From assembly GCF_042435035.1 (NCBI RefSeq), contig NZ_JBHMQT010000003.1:186001-250000 (forward strand): 64,000 nucleotides of DNA. The letters run 5' to 3'. This document shows positions 7,285 through 15,885 of this stretch, piece after piece; position 1 is the first letter of the stretch; the number at the start of each line of letters is the position of its first letter. The position numbers and the translations under genes were made by a program. Below the pieces are notes generated by a model that was not told the origin of the DNA, made no database searches, and was given only the letters and a program-made list of their open reading frames with translations. Source of the stretch: Sphaerimonospora cavernae. GTDB taxonomy: Bacteria > Actinomycetota > Actinomycetes > Streptosporangiales > Streptosporangiaceae.

Positions 7285-9759
7285 CTAAGCTTCCTGAGTG
7301 AACAGCGTGCTGAGGAGCTTCTCGGTCCTCGCGCTCAAAGGAGCTCCCAATCCGCTGAGGCGCTGCCGGAGCAGCTCTACCGTGCGGCGAGCCTCATCCC
7401 TGCGTTTGAGGCGTAGCTGAAGGCGGGCGATTCGGAGGTATGTCTCCTCAGCATCGGGGTCCAGCGCGCGGGCCCTTTCGAGGGCCTCCAATGCCTGTTC
7501 GGGGTCCTCCTCGGCGTGATGCTCAGCGAGCTGGGTCAGAAGATCGGCTTGCGACCGGGTCAGCGGGTAGCGGTGTTCCTCGATCCACTCGGTCTCCAAA
7601 CCTTGCGCGAGCTCCCCTCCGCACAACTCGGCGGCCTTCGTGAGAGCTGCCAGTTTGGCTGTGGGCTCGGACACCGCTCTGACCTCATCCAGAGCGGCCT
7701 GGTAATCCCATAGATCGATGCTTACCAGCGCTGGGTCGATGCGGTAGGTTGCGCCCTCCTGGGTCGTGGATGCGTTGATGAAGGGTGCTCTCTTCCGATC
7801 GCGATTCTCGTAGCCGGATGCGGTGACCAGAGCATTACGAAGGTGGCGCAGGGTGTTGTGCACGTCCTTGCCCGTGTCGTCGGGCCACAGGGCGGTCGTG
7901 AGCCGCTCGCGTGTCACGCCGTCGTCATGGAGCGCAAGGTAGACGAGCGCGTTGAGCTGCAGCCAGCCCAGTTCGAGCGGTTCGGACCGGCCGCTTACGT
8001 GAACGGTGAGTGGGCCGAGGATAGACAGGCGAACCAACTGCGGACCATCCCAGGAGGCCGGCGCTGGCTTGCTGGACGAAGGCTCCTCCGTAACGCCCAC
8101 GTCCTCTGCTGGCAGCAGCTCTTTCAGGTGGGCCGCGGCCTCGCATTCGGTGACGTGGAAGAGCTGGGCGCCGGCCATCGCTGCGGCGAGGCGGCCCGTG
8201 ACGTGGACGACATGGTGATCGCCACTGAGCTCGCAGGTCGTGCCGCTGGGCCACTCGCCCAAGAGCAGCGCTCCGACTCCCGCTGTCGTGCGAGAGACCA
8301 GGGGCGCTGACACCCGGTCGAAGACCTCGTCGTCGACCTCTGCGACCAGGACAACGGTCGGTAGAACCTCTCCAGGGTCCTGCTCTCGCAGTTCCTCGAT
8401 GTCCGATGCCTCGCGTTCGAGTAGCATCCGCGTCCGGGTGAAGAAAGTCTGCTCGAAGTGCTTGAGAGCGCCGTCCGCCGTGCTTGTGATGACCAGCCCT
8501 GGGAAAGAGGCCGCAAGCCGACAAAGTTCGTCGGCCGGAACTCCGAGCAGGCTTTCCGCCAGTTCGCCACACACCACGACCTCGGCCCGGAAGTTGCTCG
8601 ATTGACGGAGCACTTCGAGGATGAGGTAGCGGGCGACATCGTGAGCGCCATCGCCGATCAAGCCAAGGCCTGGACTGGCGAGTCTGATCTCTACCGCCGA
8701 TCCGTCAGCGCGTCTCCCGACGGCGAGATCTTCTGGCGCATCAATCGACTGCGCCTCCTGAAGCAGTTCAGCATCCGAGGGAGGCTTTTCTCCCCGCTCT
8801 GTGAAGCTCCGTAGATGAGCACGTCGCAACTCCTCAACCGCCGGGTCCGGCTTCGGCTCGGGCGTGATCTCCACGGGTTCCGCTATCGACGGCGGGACAT
8901 GACGACGGCGGCGGCGCAGCCGATTGGAGAGGTAGGCCGTGCTGATGCCTGCCGCATAACCCAGCGCAACCAAGGATCCCGAGCTCAACTCAACTACGCT
9001 GTGGTGCTCCCGCTCGGCGACTGGTGTCTGTGCGGGCGAAGCGGCCGCGGGAGCCGCGTTCCTGACGGGCTCGGCAGTGCTCCTGACGGCGGGAGGCTCT
9101 TCCCGCTCGGCCTTCCTGGCCTGCTCTGGGAGTCGAAGCTTCCAACCTGGGCGGATAACGCCCGGGTTGGTGAACCTGTGTCCTCCCGGCTGGGCGGATC
9201 CGGCATTGAGCTTCCAGATCTTCTGCCACCGGCCTGGGCTGCCCAGCTTACGGTCGGCGATTTTCCAGAGGCTGTCTCCCTGCCGCACGCTGTAGACCTG
9301 CTCATGGGCTGGCACTGGTTTGTCAGCTACGACTTCGCCGAGAGCGTGCACCGGCGCCATAGCGATCACGGGAGGTGGAGCAGCGTCCACGGCGGCCATC
9401 GCGGCCGGCGCAACGGCAACGAGTGAGGCAGAAGCCACGAGGTAGGCCGCCAGGCGTTGCAGCGTACGCAGACCGGGTAGCCGGGGCTCGAATCGCCGGC
9501 CAGCGACCCGCGCTCCGATCTCGACAATCACCGAGGTTGAGAAGAGCGCCCATGCTCCCCAGGCGAGGAACTCCAGAACGGCGATGAACAGTGTGCCGTC
9601 ATCACGAGCGGTCAGCCTGTCGAGGACTTCTTGCAGGTTGGGAATGTGATCGGGAAGAGGTGAGCCAGCGAACCGATAGAAGACGACGGGGAAGCCGGCA
9701 ACAGTGCCGATGAGCACAATCGTGGCAGCGAGTGCGCGTGGCAGACGGGAAAGTGTCAT
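7285..9759 (-). CDS. Membrane protein with LysM and BTAD (SARP-like) domains
   Basis: 824 aa. Three hydrophobic segments lie at about residues 10-30, 57-80 and 103-124, then a LysM peptidoglycan-binding domain at 154-211 (VYSVRQGDSLWKIADRKLG), a Pro-rich linker and a further hydrophobic stretch near 255. A long central region follows, and at the C-terminus a winged-helix domain (about 575-680, LSILGPLTVHVSG) plus a BTAD helical-repeat domain as in SARP/AfsR regulators. It is the last gene of the Tad operon and overlaps the upstream pseudopilin gene by 4 bp. It may couple wall contact or pilus state to a cytoplasmic output, which is an inference. Similar LysM-BTAD proteins accompany actinomycete Tad loci. 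Confidence 0.8.
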   Translation of the reverse strand: MTLSRLPRALAATIVLIGTVAGFPVVFYRFAGSPLPDHIPNLQEVLDRLTARDDGTLFIAVLEFLAWGAWALFSTSVIVEIGARVAGRRFEPRLPGLRTLQRLAAYLVASASLVAVAPAAMAAVDAAPPPVIAMAPVHALGEVVADKPVPAHEQVYSVRQGDSLWKIADRKLGSPGRWQKIWKLNAGSAQPGGHRFTNPGVIRPGWKLRLPEQARKAEREEPPAVRSTAEPVRNAAPAAASPAQTPVAEREHHSVVELSSGSLVALGYAAGISTAYLSNRLRRRRRHVPPSIAEPVEITPEPKPDPAVEELRRAHLRSFTERGEKPPSDAELLQEAQSIDAPEDLAVGRRADGSAVEIRLASPGLGLIGDGAHDVARYLILEVLRQSSNFRAEVVVCGELAESLLGVPADELCRLAASFPGLVITSTADGALKHFEQTFFTRTRMLLEREASDIEELREQDPGEVLPTVVLVAEVDDEVFDRVSAPLVSRTTAGVGALLLGEWPSGTTCELSGDHHVVHVTGRLAAAMAGAQLFHVTECEAAAHLKELLPAEDVGVTEEPSSSKPAPASWDGPQLVRLSILGPLTVHVSGRSEPLELGWLQLNALVYLALHDDGVTRERLTTALWPDDTGKDVHNTLRHLRNALVTASGYENRDRKRAPFINASTTQEGATYRIDPALVSIDLWDYQAALDEVRAVSEPTAKLAALTKAAELCGGELAQGLETEWIEEHRYPLTRSQADLLTQLAEHHAEEDPEQALEALERARALDPDAEETYLRIARLQLRLKRRDEARRTVELLRQRLSGLGAPLSARTEKLLSTLFTQEA

Positions 9760-10190
9760 CGGCTGGGCCTTTCGACGCCGGAGACAAGATCAGCGGTGGC
9801 GGTGGCGGTCATCGACACCGAGGAGATTCCAACGAGGGAGAGCAGCCACGTCGGCTTGGTGACCGTGACCCGCACTCGGATCGAGTTCGGGCCGTCGATC
9901 CCTACGGTTCCGTTCTGGCCAGTAGCCGACAGGTATGCCCGAGCTGCTCGTACGGCTGCGCCGCGATCGACGACGAAATCTTGACCCTCGTATGCGGCAG
10001 CTCGATCGATCTGCCCTGCACCGGCGCGGGCCGCTTCCTCGGCGATGCCCACGGCTTCCCAACCCGCCCGCAGCTTGGCTCCACCATCCACAGCCAGGCC
10101 GACGAAGAGCATGAGGACTGTGATGAAGATGAGGGCGTACGGCGTTATTGATCCGCGCTCGGCATCGCCGGAGAGGAGAGGGCGCATCAC
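9756..10190 (-). CDS. TadG-like pilus assembly protein
   Basis: 144 aa, GTG start overlapping the upstream stop by 4 bp. The N-terminus ERGSITPYALIFITVLML is a type III-like prepilin segment followed by a hydrophobic helix. The residue at +5 after the Gly is Tyr rather than Glu, as is usual for TadG/Rv3660-type helicase-flanking pseudopilins. The remainder is a small extracellular domain. It probably sits in the membrane as part of the Tad pilus base or as a minor pilin. Confidence 0.75.
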   Translation of the reverse strand: MMRPLLSGDAERGSITPYALIFITVLMLFVGLAVDGGAKLRAGWEAVGIAEEAARAGAGQIDRAAAYEGQDFVVDRGAAVRAARAYLSATGQNGTVGIDGPNSIRVRVTVTKPTWLLSLVGISSVSMTATATADLVSGVERPSR

Positions 10191-10693
10191 GCCTCCCTTG
10201 CCATCAGTGTCGTGGGGTCGAGCCCCAACCTCGTGCTCCGGGTCACCGTCGAAGGGCCTTCAGAATTCGCGAACCCGAGAGTTCTTCCTCGGTAAGGGTC
10301 CAGGGGGCTGGTGAAGGAGGCCCGCCTCACGACGCTTCCGGGGAGACCGGGGAATGCCACGTCATCGAGAGGCACGGAGCACGAGACGGTCGCCGTGACC
10401 GCGGCTGGCCTTCCTACCAACCGGCCGAAGCCTGCGGTGTTCACCTGGACGCTCACAGAGGTGCACCTGACGCCTCGGCTGCTCAGGGAATCGCGCGCGC
10501 TCGCAGTGGCTCTCGCTTCGGCTTCGGCGGCAGATCGTGCGATGGATGCCTGGCGAGCCGCGTCACGTGCCGCGGCCTCCACTGCCGCTGTGGCGACCGT
10601 GATCCTGCCACCGGCGATGGCGAGCAGGACGACCAAGACGATGGCCGTGATGGCGAGCATCGCCTCCACGGTGGCACTGCCGCGTTCCGTCAT
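10187..10693 (-). CDS. TadE-family minor pseudopilin
   Basis: 168 aa with ATG start overlapping the previous stop. The prepilin-like N-terminus TERGSATVEAMLAITAIVL has the Gly followed by Glu at +5 and a long hydrophobic helix, the TadE pattern. The helical stem AAARDAARQASIARSAAEAEA follows, then a C-terminal beta-rich part with two Cys (RGVRCTS, VSCSVP) that may form a disulfide outside the cell. Translationally coupled within the Tad operon. Confidence 0.78.
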   Translation of the reverse strand: MTERGSATVEAMLAITAIVLVVLLAIAGGRITVATAAVEAAARDAARQASIARSAAEAEARATASARDSLSSRGVRCTSVSVQVNTAGFGRLVGRPAAVTATVSCSVPLDDVAFPGLPGSVVRRASFTSPLDPYRGRTLGFANSEGPSTVTRSTRLGLDPTTLMAREA

Positions 10694-11100
10694 GAGGTCC
10701 GTCCAGGGCTCGTGAAGCGCTCAACCGCTCCTGCGGCTTCCTCGGTCACCTGAATCGACGGGAGGAAAGGGACCAGGGAGAGCGAGCGGCCCCGTACGGT
10801 CACCCGGACGGTCGTCGCATCCCCTCCGCTGGAGGCGCTGATGGCGTGGAGGAAGCCTCCGGCGGTCCGCTCCGCGTATCTCCTGGCGACGGCCGCGCCT
10901 GCCGTACGGGAAGCGCCGTCAGCCCGGGCGGCGCGGACGCCTTCCTGAGCAGCGGCGAGCGCGACCGACTGGGCGAAGAACAGCAGGCACAGCTGCATGC
11001 AGGCGAGGATCGTGACCATGACGACGGGCAGTGCGATCACGACTTCTGCGCTGATGATTCCTCGCTCATCGTTGACTCTGGGCACGCCGCATCGACTCAC
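10690..11100 (-). CDS. TadE-family minor pseudopilin
   Basis: 136 aa, GTG start overlapping the upstream pilin-gene stop by 4 bp. The N-terminal ERGIISAEVVIALPVVMV has the Gly/+5 Glu signature and one transmembrane helix. It continues with an amphipathic AAAQEGVRAARADG segment typical of TadE-like proteins. This second TadE-type protein differs from its neighbour in lacking a C-terminal Cys pair. Confidence 0.78.
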   Translation of the reverse strand: MSRCGVPRVNDERGIISAEVVIALPVVMVTILACMQLCLLFFAQSVALAAAQEGVRAARADGASRTAGAAVARRYAERTAGGFLHAISASSGGDATTVRVTVRGRSLSLVPFLPSIQVTEEAAGAVERFTSPGRTS

Positions 11101-11309
11101 AGTTTGATCGAGTTGGCCTTGTCGATGATCTTCGCTGTCACGATGCCCATGACCGTGATTGCTACGAGGACGAGCGCGGCAATTATGATCATCGCCTCGG
11201 CGGACATCGCGCCCTTCTCCGGATCCTTGCGCAGTTGGTCGAGCCTGTTTCGGAGGAGTCCGCTGAGGGCGAGCCAGGGAGCAACCTCCGGCGGCAGCAG
11301 CTTGGACAT
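11097..11309 (-). CDS. Flp-type pilin-like small membrane protein
   Basis: 70 aa, ATG start with an AGGAGA ribosome site. The central sequence DPEKGAMSAEAMIIIAALVL gives a Gly | AMSAE cleavage pattern with Glu at +5 and a hydrophobic helix, as in Flp major pilins processed by a prepilin peptidase. The unusual 27-residue leader before the processing site is longer than in many Flp pilins. It is the best major-pilin candidate of the operon. No prepilin peptidase gene is seen in the window. Confidence 0.75.
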   Translation of the reverse strand: MSKLLPPEVAPWLALSGLLRNRLDQLRKDPEKGAMSAEAMIIIAALVLVAITVMGIVTAKIIDKANSIKL

Positions 11310-11319
11310 GTCGATCTCC

Positions 11320-12159
11320 TCAGCTCATGATCCGGTAGACGGCAGGAAAGCAGACGAGCACCAGGAATCCGAACACCGAGATGCCGATGGCGATGGGCAT
11401 CTCGCCGGTGCGGCTGTTGGCCCGCGCCCTGGCATCGGTCAGTGCGGTGGTGCGCATGGACTGGGCCTTGGCCAGCAGCGTGGACAGCACCTGGACCCCC
11501 TCGGTACCGGCGTCCTCGGCGATGTCCGCAAGCTCGGAGAGGTCCGGGATGCCCACCTGCTCCCCCAGTACGGCGAGGCCCCGCCAGGGTTGCTCGCCCG
11601 CGCGCCTGGCGTGCTCCAGGACCTGGGCGATCCGGCCGAACACCCAGCCCGTGCACACCTCTGCCGGCGTCTGGAGCGCCTGGGTAGGGCCCGCCCCGGC
11701 GGCCCGCTCCAGCGCGACCATGTCGAGATAGGTGGCCAGGGCGGTGCGGAACTCCTGGCGGCGTTCACGCGCCTGCCTGCGAGCGGCGTAGTCGGGCAGC
11801 AGAGCGAACAACACTCCGAACAGCACGCCTGCCCCGGTTGGCACCGCCCAGGGCAGGGGAAGGCCGGCCACCGCGCACAGCAGGCTCAGCGGGAGCGGCA
11901 GGAGCAGTCCGAACAGCAGAAAAGCGACGCGCTGAACGGTGAAGCGCTCAACGCTGATCCCGAGGAGCGCGAGGTCGTCGCACGGTACGGGAAAACGCGC
12001 CATGCGCGCGGTGAGCCGACGGCTGAGCCCAGGACGGCGAACTCCGTCGAGTCGTGCGAGAGCGGCGTCCAGGCGCGGAGGAGCAGGGAAGAGCTCTGCC
12101 GCGACAATGATCAGCCCGAGGCCGACCAGCGCTCCTGCCGTCACAGCCGGAAGATTCAT
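11320..12159 (-). CDS. tadC: TadC-like type II secretion F-domain membrane protein
   Basis: 279 aa. The ATG at 12159 overlaps the tadB stop by 4 bp; an open upstream extension to 12705 only runs through tadB in another frame. N-terminal hydrophobic segment, paired central membrane helices (around VAFLLFGLLLPLPLSLL) and a T2SF domain with EFRTALATYLDMVALERAAGA, then a C-terminal helix FGFLVLVCFPAVYRI. TadC with TadB forms the inner-membrane platform on which the TadA ATPase acts. Confidence 0.85.
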   Translation of the reverse strand: MNLPAVTAGALVGLGLIIVAAELFPAPPRLDAALARLDGVRRPGLSRRLTARMARFPVPCDDLALLGISVERFTVQRVAFLLFGLLLPLPLSLLCAVAGLPLPWAVPTGAGVLFGVLFALLPDYAARRQARERRQEFRTALATYLDMVALERAAGAGPTQALQTPAEVCTGWVFGRIAQVLEHARRAGEQPWRGLAVLGEQVGIPDLSELADIAEDAGTEGVQVLSTLLAKAQSMRTTALTDARARANSRTGEMPIAIGISVFGFLVLVCFPAVYRIMS

Positions 12160-13022
12160 CGCCCACTCCCGTGATCTGCGAGAAAACGGTGGCCGACAGC
12201 GACGCGGCCGAGGCGGTGCAACCAGCACAGCGCCGCCCCGTAGAAGGTGGCCACGGCCGCCAGCACGGCCTGCCCGACCGGCGTCCCGAAGGGGGCGGCG
12301 TAGGACCCCTGGATGACCGCTACCGCGGTGAAGGCGACGACGATGCCGATGATCCAACGCACGGTCGTTCGGTGCTCGGCCCGAGCGGCTTCTACCTCCC
12401 GGCGATCGGCCACATCCCTGGCGACCAACTCGGCCAGCTGGTGCAGTACGGCGCTGGCTCCCTTGCCCCGTCTCCGTGCCACCAGGATGAGGGCGGCGGC
12501 GATTCGGTCCCCGACGGGATCGTCCAGTTCGTCTGCGAAAAGCCGGAGTGCCTCCTCCGTGGGCATGCGGGCCACGCGGAGCCGACGCACGAGCGACGAC
12601 ACCGGGCCTGCGATCGCGGGCGGGACGTTGCGGGCGGCACTCTGCTCCAAGGCCTGCTCCAGTGCCCGTCCAGCCACGAGCAGATCGGCGAGACGACGAG
12701 TCCACAGCTCCAGTGCCTCAAGCTTGCGGATCTGCTGCGCGGCGATGCGTCCGGTCAGCACGCGCGGCAGGGCGAGTACGGCAGCCGCTGTGGCACATGC
12801 GGCGACGGGCCACCCGGTCACTCCGAGGACGGCGACCGCAGCGGCGATGGAGCCCAGGATGAGCCGCTGCCGTGAGATCAGGAACATGCGCACGGTCAAC
12901 CACCGGGCAGGCGGGCGTACTGGATCACTCGCTCCCCGGCCGCCGACACCGATGGCGATGCAGACGGCTCCGGCCTGCACGGCCGAGACACTCAGTCCGA
13001 TGAGCAGGGCAGGCGTGTTCAC
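12156..13022 (-). CDS. tadB: TadB-like type II secretion F-domain membrane protein
   Basis: 288 aa from a GTG at 13022 that overlaps the tadA stop in a GTGA arrangement; an ATG at 13034 is possible but would overlap more. Membrane segments at the N-terminus (ALLIGLSVSAVQAGAVC), near LGSIAAAVAVLGVTGW, and two at the C-terminus. The cytoplasmic part carries the T2SF motif LEALELWTRRLADLLVAGRAL. Platform protein of the Tad secretion machine, paired with tadC. Confidence 0.85.
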   Translation of the reverse strand: MNTPALLIGLSVSAVQAGAVCIAIGVGGRGASDPVRPPARWLTVRMFLISRQRLILGSIAAAVAVLGVTGWPVAACATAAAVLALPRVLTGRIAAQQIRKLEALELWTRRLADLLVAGRALEQALEQSAARNVPPAIAGPVSSLVRRLRVARMPTEEALRLFADELDDPVGDRIAAALILVARRRGKGASAVLHQLAELVARDVADRREVEAARAEHRTTVRWIIGIVVAFTAVAVIQGSYAAPFGTPVGQAVLAAVATFYGAALCWLHRLGRVAVGHRFLADHGSGR

Positions 13023-14422
13023 CGGACCTCCCATATCGCGGCATAGGGGTCGAGGAGCGCAGGGTCGAACCCTGCGGCTTTCAACCTGGGCAGGCACTGG
13101 GGCGTGACGTTCGGGATGGCGCGACCTCCTGGCCCGGTGGGGCTGAAAACGTGGTTGCGACTGGGCGTCTCGCTGTCGGCCGGCGGCATGACCTCAAGGA
13201 CCTCGGAGACGAAGCGGCTGTTCGTCGACGGATCCATGCGCAGGTGTACGACCAGGTCGATGGTCTCCCCAGTGTTCAAATGGATGACGGCGGGTGGGGT
13301 CTGGGCACCCACGCCACGGGTCCACAGCATGACGATCCGGTTGAAGATCTCCTCGGTGCCGTCGGCGTGGATCGTGCACATGGAACCGGGATGACCCGTA
13401 TTCATCGCCTCGAACATCGGGATGATCTCGTCAGAGCGCACCTCGCCGATGAAGATCCGCTTGATGTTCTTGCGCAGGGAGTGCGGGATCAGGTCGTTGA
13501 GGGTGACCGCCCCGGCGCCTTCGGAGTTGGCCTGGCGGGCCTGGAAGGCGATCACGTTCTGGTGGCGATGCTTGAGCTTGTCCAGGAACAGTTCGTAGTC
13601 GGACTCGAGGGTGGCGAGGCGCTCGGCCGGATCGATGACGGAGGCGAGGGCCCGCAGCATGGTCGTTTTGCCGGCGGCCGTGCCGCCCGTGATCACGATG
13701 TTCAGCCGTGCCAGCACGGCGGCGCGCAGGAAGGCACGCAGGCTACGGTTGATCGTGCCGAGCTTGAACAGGTCGTCGAGGGTGACGTCGACCAGGCGGT
13801 GGCAGCGGATGCTCGCACACGGCCGGGGAGTGACGGTCATGGTGGCGCTGAGCCGTACGCCCACGCCGTCGTCTCCGTCCCCCGGTTTCAGCGCGGTGTT
13901 GAGCAAGGGATTGGCGGCGGAGAATTCGCGGGGGTTGTAGCTCTTGTGCAGCGCCCACATCTGGATCATCTTGATCAGCTCGTCGTCGGTGCTGGCCACG
14001 GCCGGCCCACGCTCACATGTGCCGTCGCTGTAGGTGACCCAGACCTCGTCGCAGCCGTTGATGTCGATGCTTTCGACCCGGCTGTCTCTGACGTACGTCG
14101 TGAGCACGCCGAGTTCGAATCGTTCGTCCAGGACAGCCTGCACGAGCCGGCGTTGGGTCGCGAAGCTTACGGCGTCGCCCTCGGACAGCCGATCGTGGGT
14201 CCACTGATGCACCCGAGCCTGGATCACCTGCCGTGCCGCATCCCGATCCTCCGTGTCCTTCAGATCGTCGGCGATTGACGCGGTGACGTCGACCACCGCT
14301 TTCCGAAACGCTTTGTCGTCGAGCTCGTCGACGGGACCTGCCGTACGAGGGAGCAACACGGGATCGCCCGAGTCATTGGTAGGGCGGGGAGGCCAGGCGC
14401 CGCTCGGTGGCCATGCGCTCAT
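13019..14422 (-). CDS. tadA: TadA/CpaF secretion ATPase
   Basis: 467 aa. Hexameric ATPase that powers Tad pilus assembly in the cytoplasm. The Walker A is TGGTAAGKTTMLRAL (the usual GSGKTT replaced by AAGKTT), followed by the Asp box LATLESDYELFL, Walker B region IFIGEVRSDE and the His box TGHPGSMCTIHADG. An N-terminal domain of about 130 residues precedes the CpaF core. Overlaps the TadZ-like gene upstream and tadB downstream by 4 bp each. Confidence 0.93.
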   Translation of the reverse strand: MSAWPPSGAWPPRPTNDSGDPVLLPRTAGPVDELDDKAFRKAVVDVTASIADDLKDTEDRDAARQVIQARVHQWTHDRLSEGDAVSFATQRRLVQAVLDERFELGVLTTYVRDSRVESIDINGCDEVWVTYSDGTCERGPAVASTDDELIKMIQMWALHKSYNPREFSAANPLLNTALKPGDGDDGVGVRLSATMTVTPRPCASIRCHRLVDVTLDDLFKLGTINRSLRAFLRAAVLARLNIVITGGTAAGKTTMLRALASVIDPAERLATLESDYELFLDKLKHRHQNVIAFQARQANSEGAGAVTLNDLIPHSLRKNIKRIFIGEVRSDEIIPMFEAMNTGHPGSMCTIHADGTEEIFNRIVMLWTRGVGAQTPPAVIHLNTGETIDLVVHLRMDPSTNSRFVSEVLEVMPPADSETPSRNHVFSPTGPGGRAIPNVTPQCLPRLKAAGFDPALLDPYAAIWEVR

Positions 14423-15198
14423 CGCGACACCGCCTCGTCGCCAGCCTCCTGCAGCTTGCCGAGATGGCTGCGCATCGTCAGTGCAAGGTCAGTGGCTCCG
14501 CGTATCAGCGGTGCTCGGTTGAAGGAGGGCCCGGCCCGCTTGCCATCGGACAGAACCGCGGCCGACTTCGGATCCCACGGGATCGCCCCGATGACGGGCA
14601 AGCCGTACAGTGCCTCGCTGATCTGCTTGGCGGTGTAGTCCCCCTCACCGATGAGACAGATCGCGACCGGAACTTCGGCGCCCACGTGACGGCCGAGCGC
14701 GTCGAGTCGGGGCCGAGCGTCCGCAACCTGGCGCAGAGAAGGACGTATCAACATCAGGGCCAGGTCCGAGGCTGCGATCAGCCGCATCGGGGCGTCGGGA
14801 CCGCCGATCCGGCCCACATCGAGCACCACGTCGACGACGCCGTTGGTCGCTGTCTTGAGCACACTCGCGATCGCGTCCCATGCGGCCTCCAGTTGGACCG
14901 AGTGACGTGGATCCCTGATGCCAGGCAGCAGAAGCCACGCCAGAACGTCCTGGTCAAGCGAGACGACGTACTTCCACAGCACTCCGGGGTCAGGATCGTG
15001 GGCGATCGCCAGCGCGAAATCCAGCAGGTTGCCCGGCATGCCTTCGATTTGGCCCGTGAGGAACCCCTGAATGACGCTGCCGCCCTTCGGGTCACACTCC
15101 GCGAGGAGAGTTCGGCCTCCCCAGGCGTAGGTGATGGCCAGAGCGGTGGTGGTGATGCCCGGCGAGCCGCCCGGGCTCATCAGCGTGTAGATCGCCAT
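14419..15198 (-). CDS. TadZ/CpaE-like MinD-family protein with degenerate P-loop
   Basis: 259 aa. The fold is MinD/ParA-like: an N-terminal MSPGGSPGITTTALAI loop, AECDPKGGS after strand 2, and VVLDVGRIGG in the Walker B position. The deviant Walker A lacks both the signature and the invariant Lys (SPGGSPGITTT rather than KGGxGKTT), so ATP hydrolysis is doubtful. TadZ/CpaE proteins localise the pilus machine to the pole. Directly upstream of and overlapping tadA. Confidence 0.75.
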   Translation of the reverse strand: MAIYTLMSPGGSPGITTTALAITYAWGGRTLLAECDPKGGSVIQGFLTGQIEGMPGNLLDFALAIAHDPDPGVLWKYVVSLDQDVLAWLLLPGIRDPRHSVQLEAAWDAIASVLKTATNGVVDVVLDVGRIGGPDAPMRLIAASDLALMLIRPSLRQVADARPRLDALGRHVGAEVPVAICLIGEGDYTAKQISEALYGLPVIGAIPWDPKSAAVLSDGKRAGPSFNRAPLIRGATDLALTMRSHLGKLQEAGDEAVSR

Positions 15199-15885
15199 TC
15201 AGGTCCTCCTCGGGTTGAGAACCATGGCGACCGGACCCTCGGCGGCCCGGGCCGCGAGGTCGGCGCCCTCCGTGCCGTTGACGATGAGATCGACCACCAT
15301 CAAGCCGTCGGTGTCTGGCCCTTTCACCTGATCGACGACGGCTTCGATCCGCGGTGTGGCAGCCGCTTTGGTCGTCGGTACGGCCTGGCCGTCCGGAGCG
15401 GCGACGACGAGAACCGAGTCTCCCGGGCGTAGTCCACGGGCCGGCAACCGGCTCGGCTTCACCGCCACGGGGACAAGCTGCTGACCGCCCAGCGGGGTGA
15501 GGCGGTCGGTGAGCAGCTTGGGCTGCACGAGCATGCCCCCCACGAGGTCGACGGCTGCTCGCATCCCGATCACGCGCCGAAGCTCGCGAGCGGGGACAGT
15601 CGCGACGAGGTCGTCGACGCCCACCAACGTTGTGGTGACGTCGTGCGCCGTCAGTTCCTGGCCGAGTGGCACATCGCGGGTGACCACGAGGACCGGTACG
15701 CGATCAGTGAGGCCGTTGACCGTGTGGTAGCCGAGCACTCCGCCGCCGGCGACGACGAGCACGCCAAGGAGCAACCAACCTCGGCGACGCTGTCTCGGTT
15801 GTGCCGGAAGATTCGGCAGCTGGGCCGGCGGAACCACGCCGTCGCCGGCGCGCTGAGGAGGGGCAGGCACGGACTTGCGGATCAT
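15199..15885 (-). CDS. CpaB/RcpC-like SAF-domain protein
   Basis: 228 aa. A Pro/Arg-rich cytoplasmic N-terminus, one membrane helix (GWLLLGVLVVAGGGVLGY) and then a SAF domain (VLVVTRDVPLGQELTAHDV) continuing into a region like the RcpC/CpaB pilus protein. CpaB proteins form a periplasmic or extracytoplasmic part of the Tad secretion channel. In this presumably Gram-positive host with no secretin it may contact the wall. Start ATG overlaps the upstream stop by 4 bp. Confidence 0.78.
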   Translation of the reverse strand: MIRKSVPAPPQRAGDGVVPPAQLPNLPAQPRQRRRGWLLLGVLVVAGGGVLGYHTVNGLTDRVPVLVVTRDVPLGQELTAHDVTTTLVGVDDLVATVPARELRRVIGMRAAVDLVGGMLVQPKLLTDRLTPLGGQQLVPVAVKPSRLPARGLRPGDSVLVVAAPDGQAVPTTKAAATPRIEAVVDQVKGPDTDGLMVVDLIVNGTEGADLAARAAEGPVAMVLNPRRT

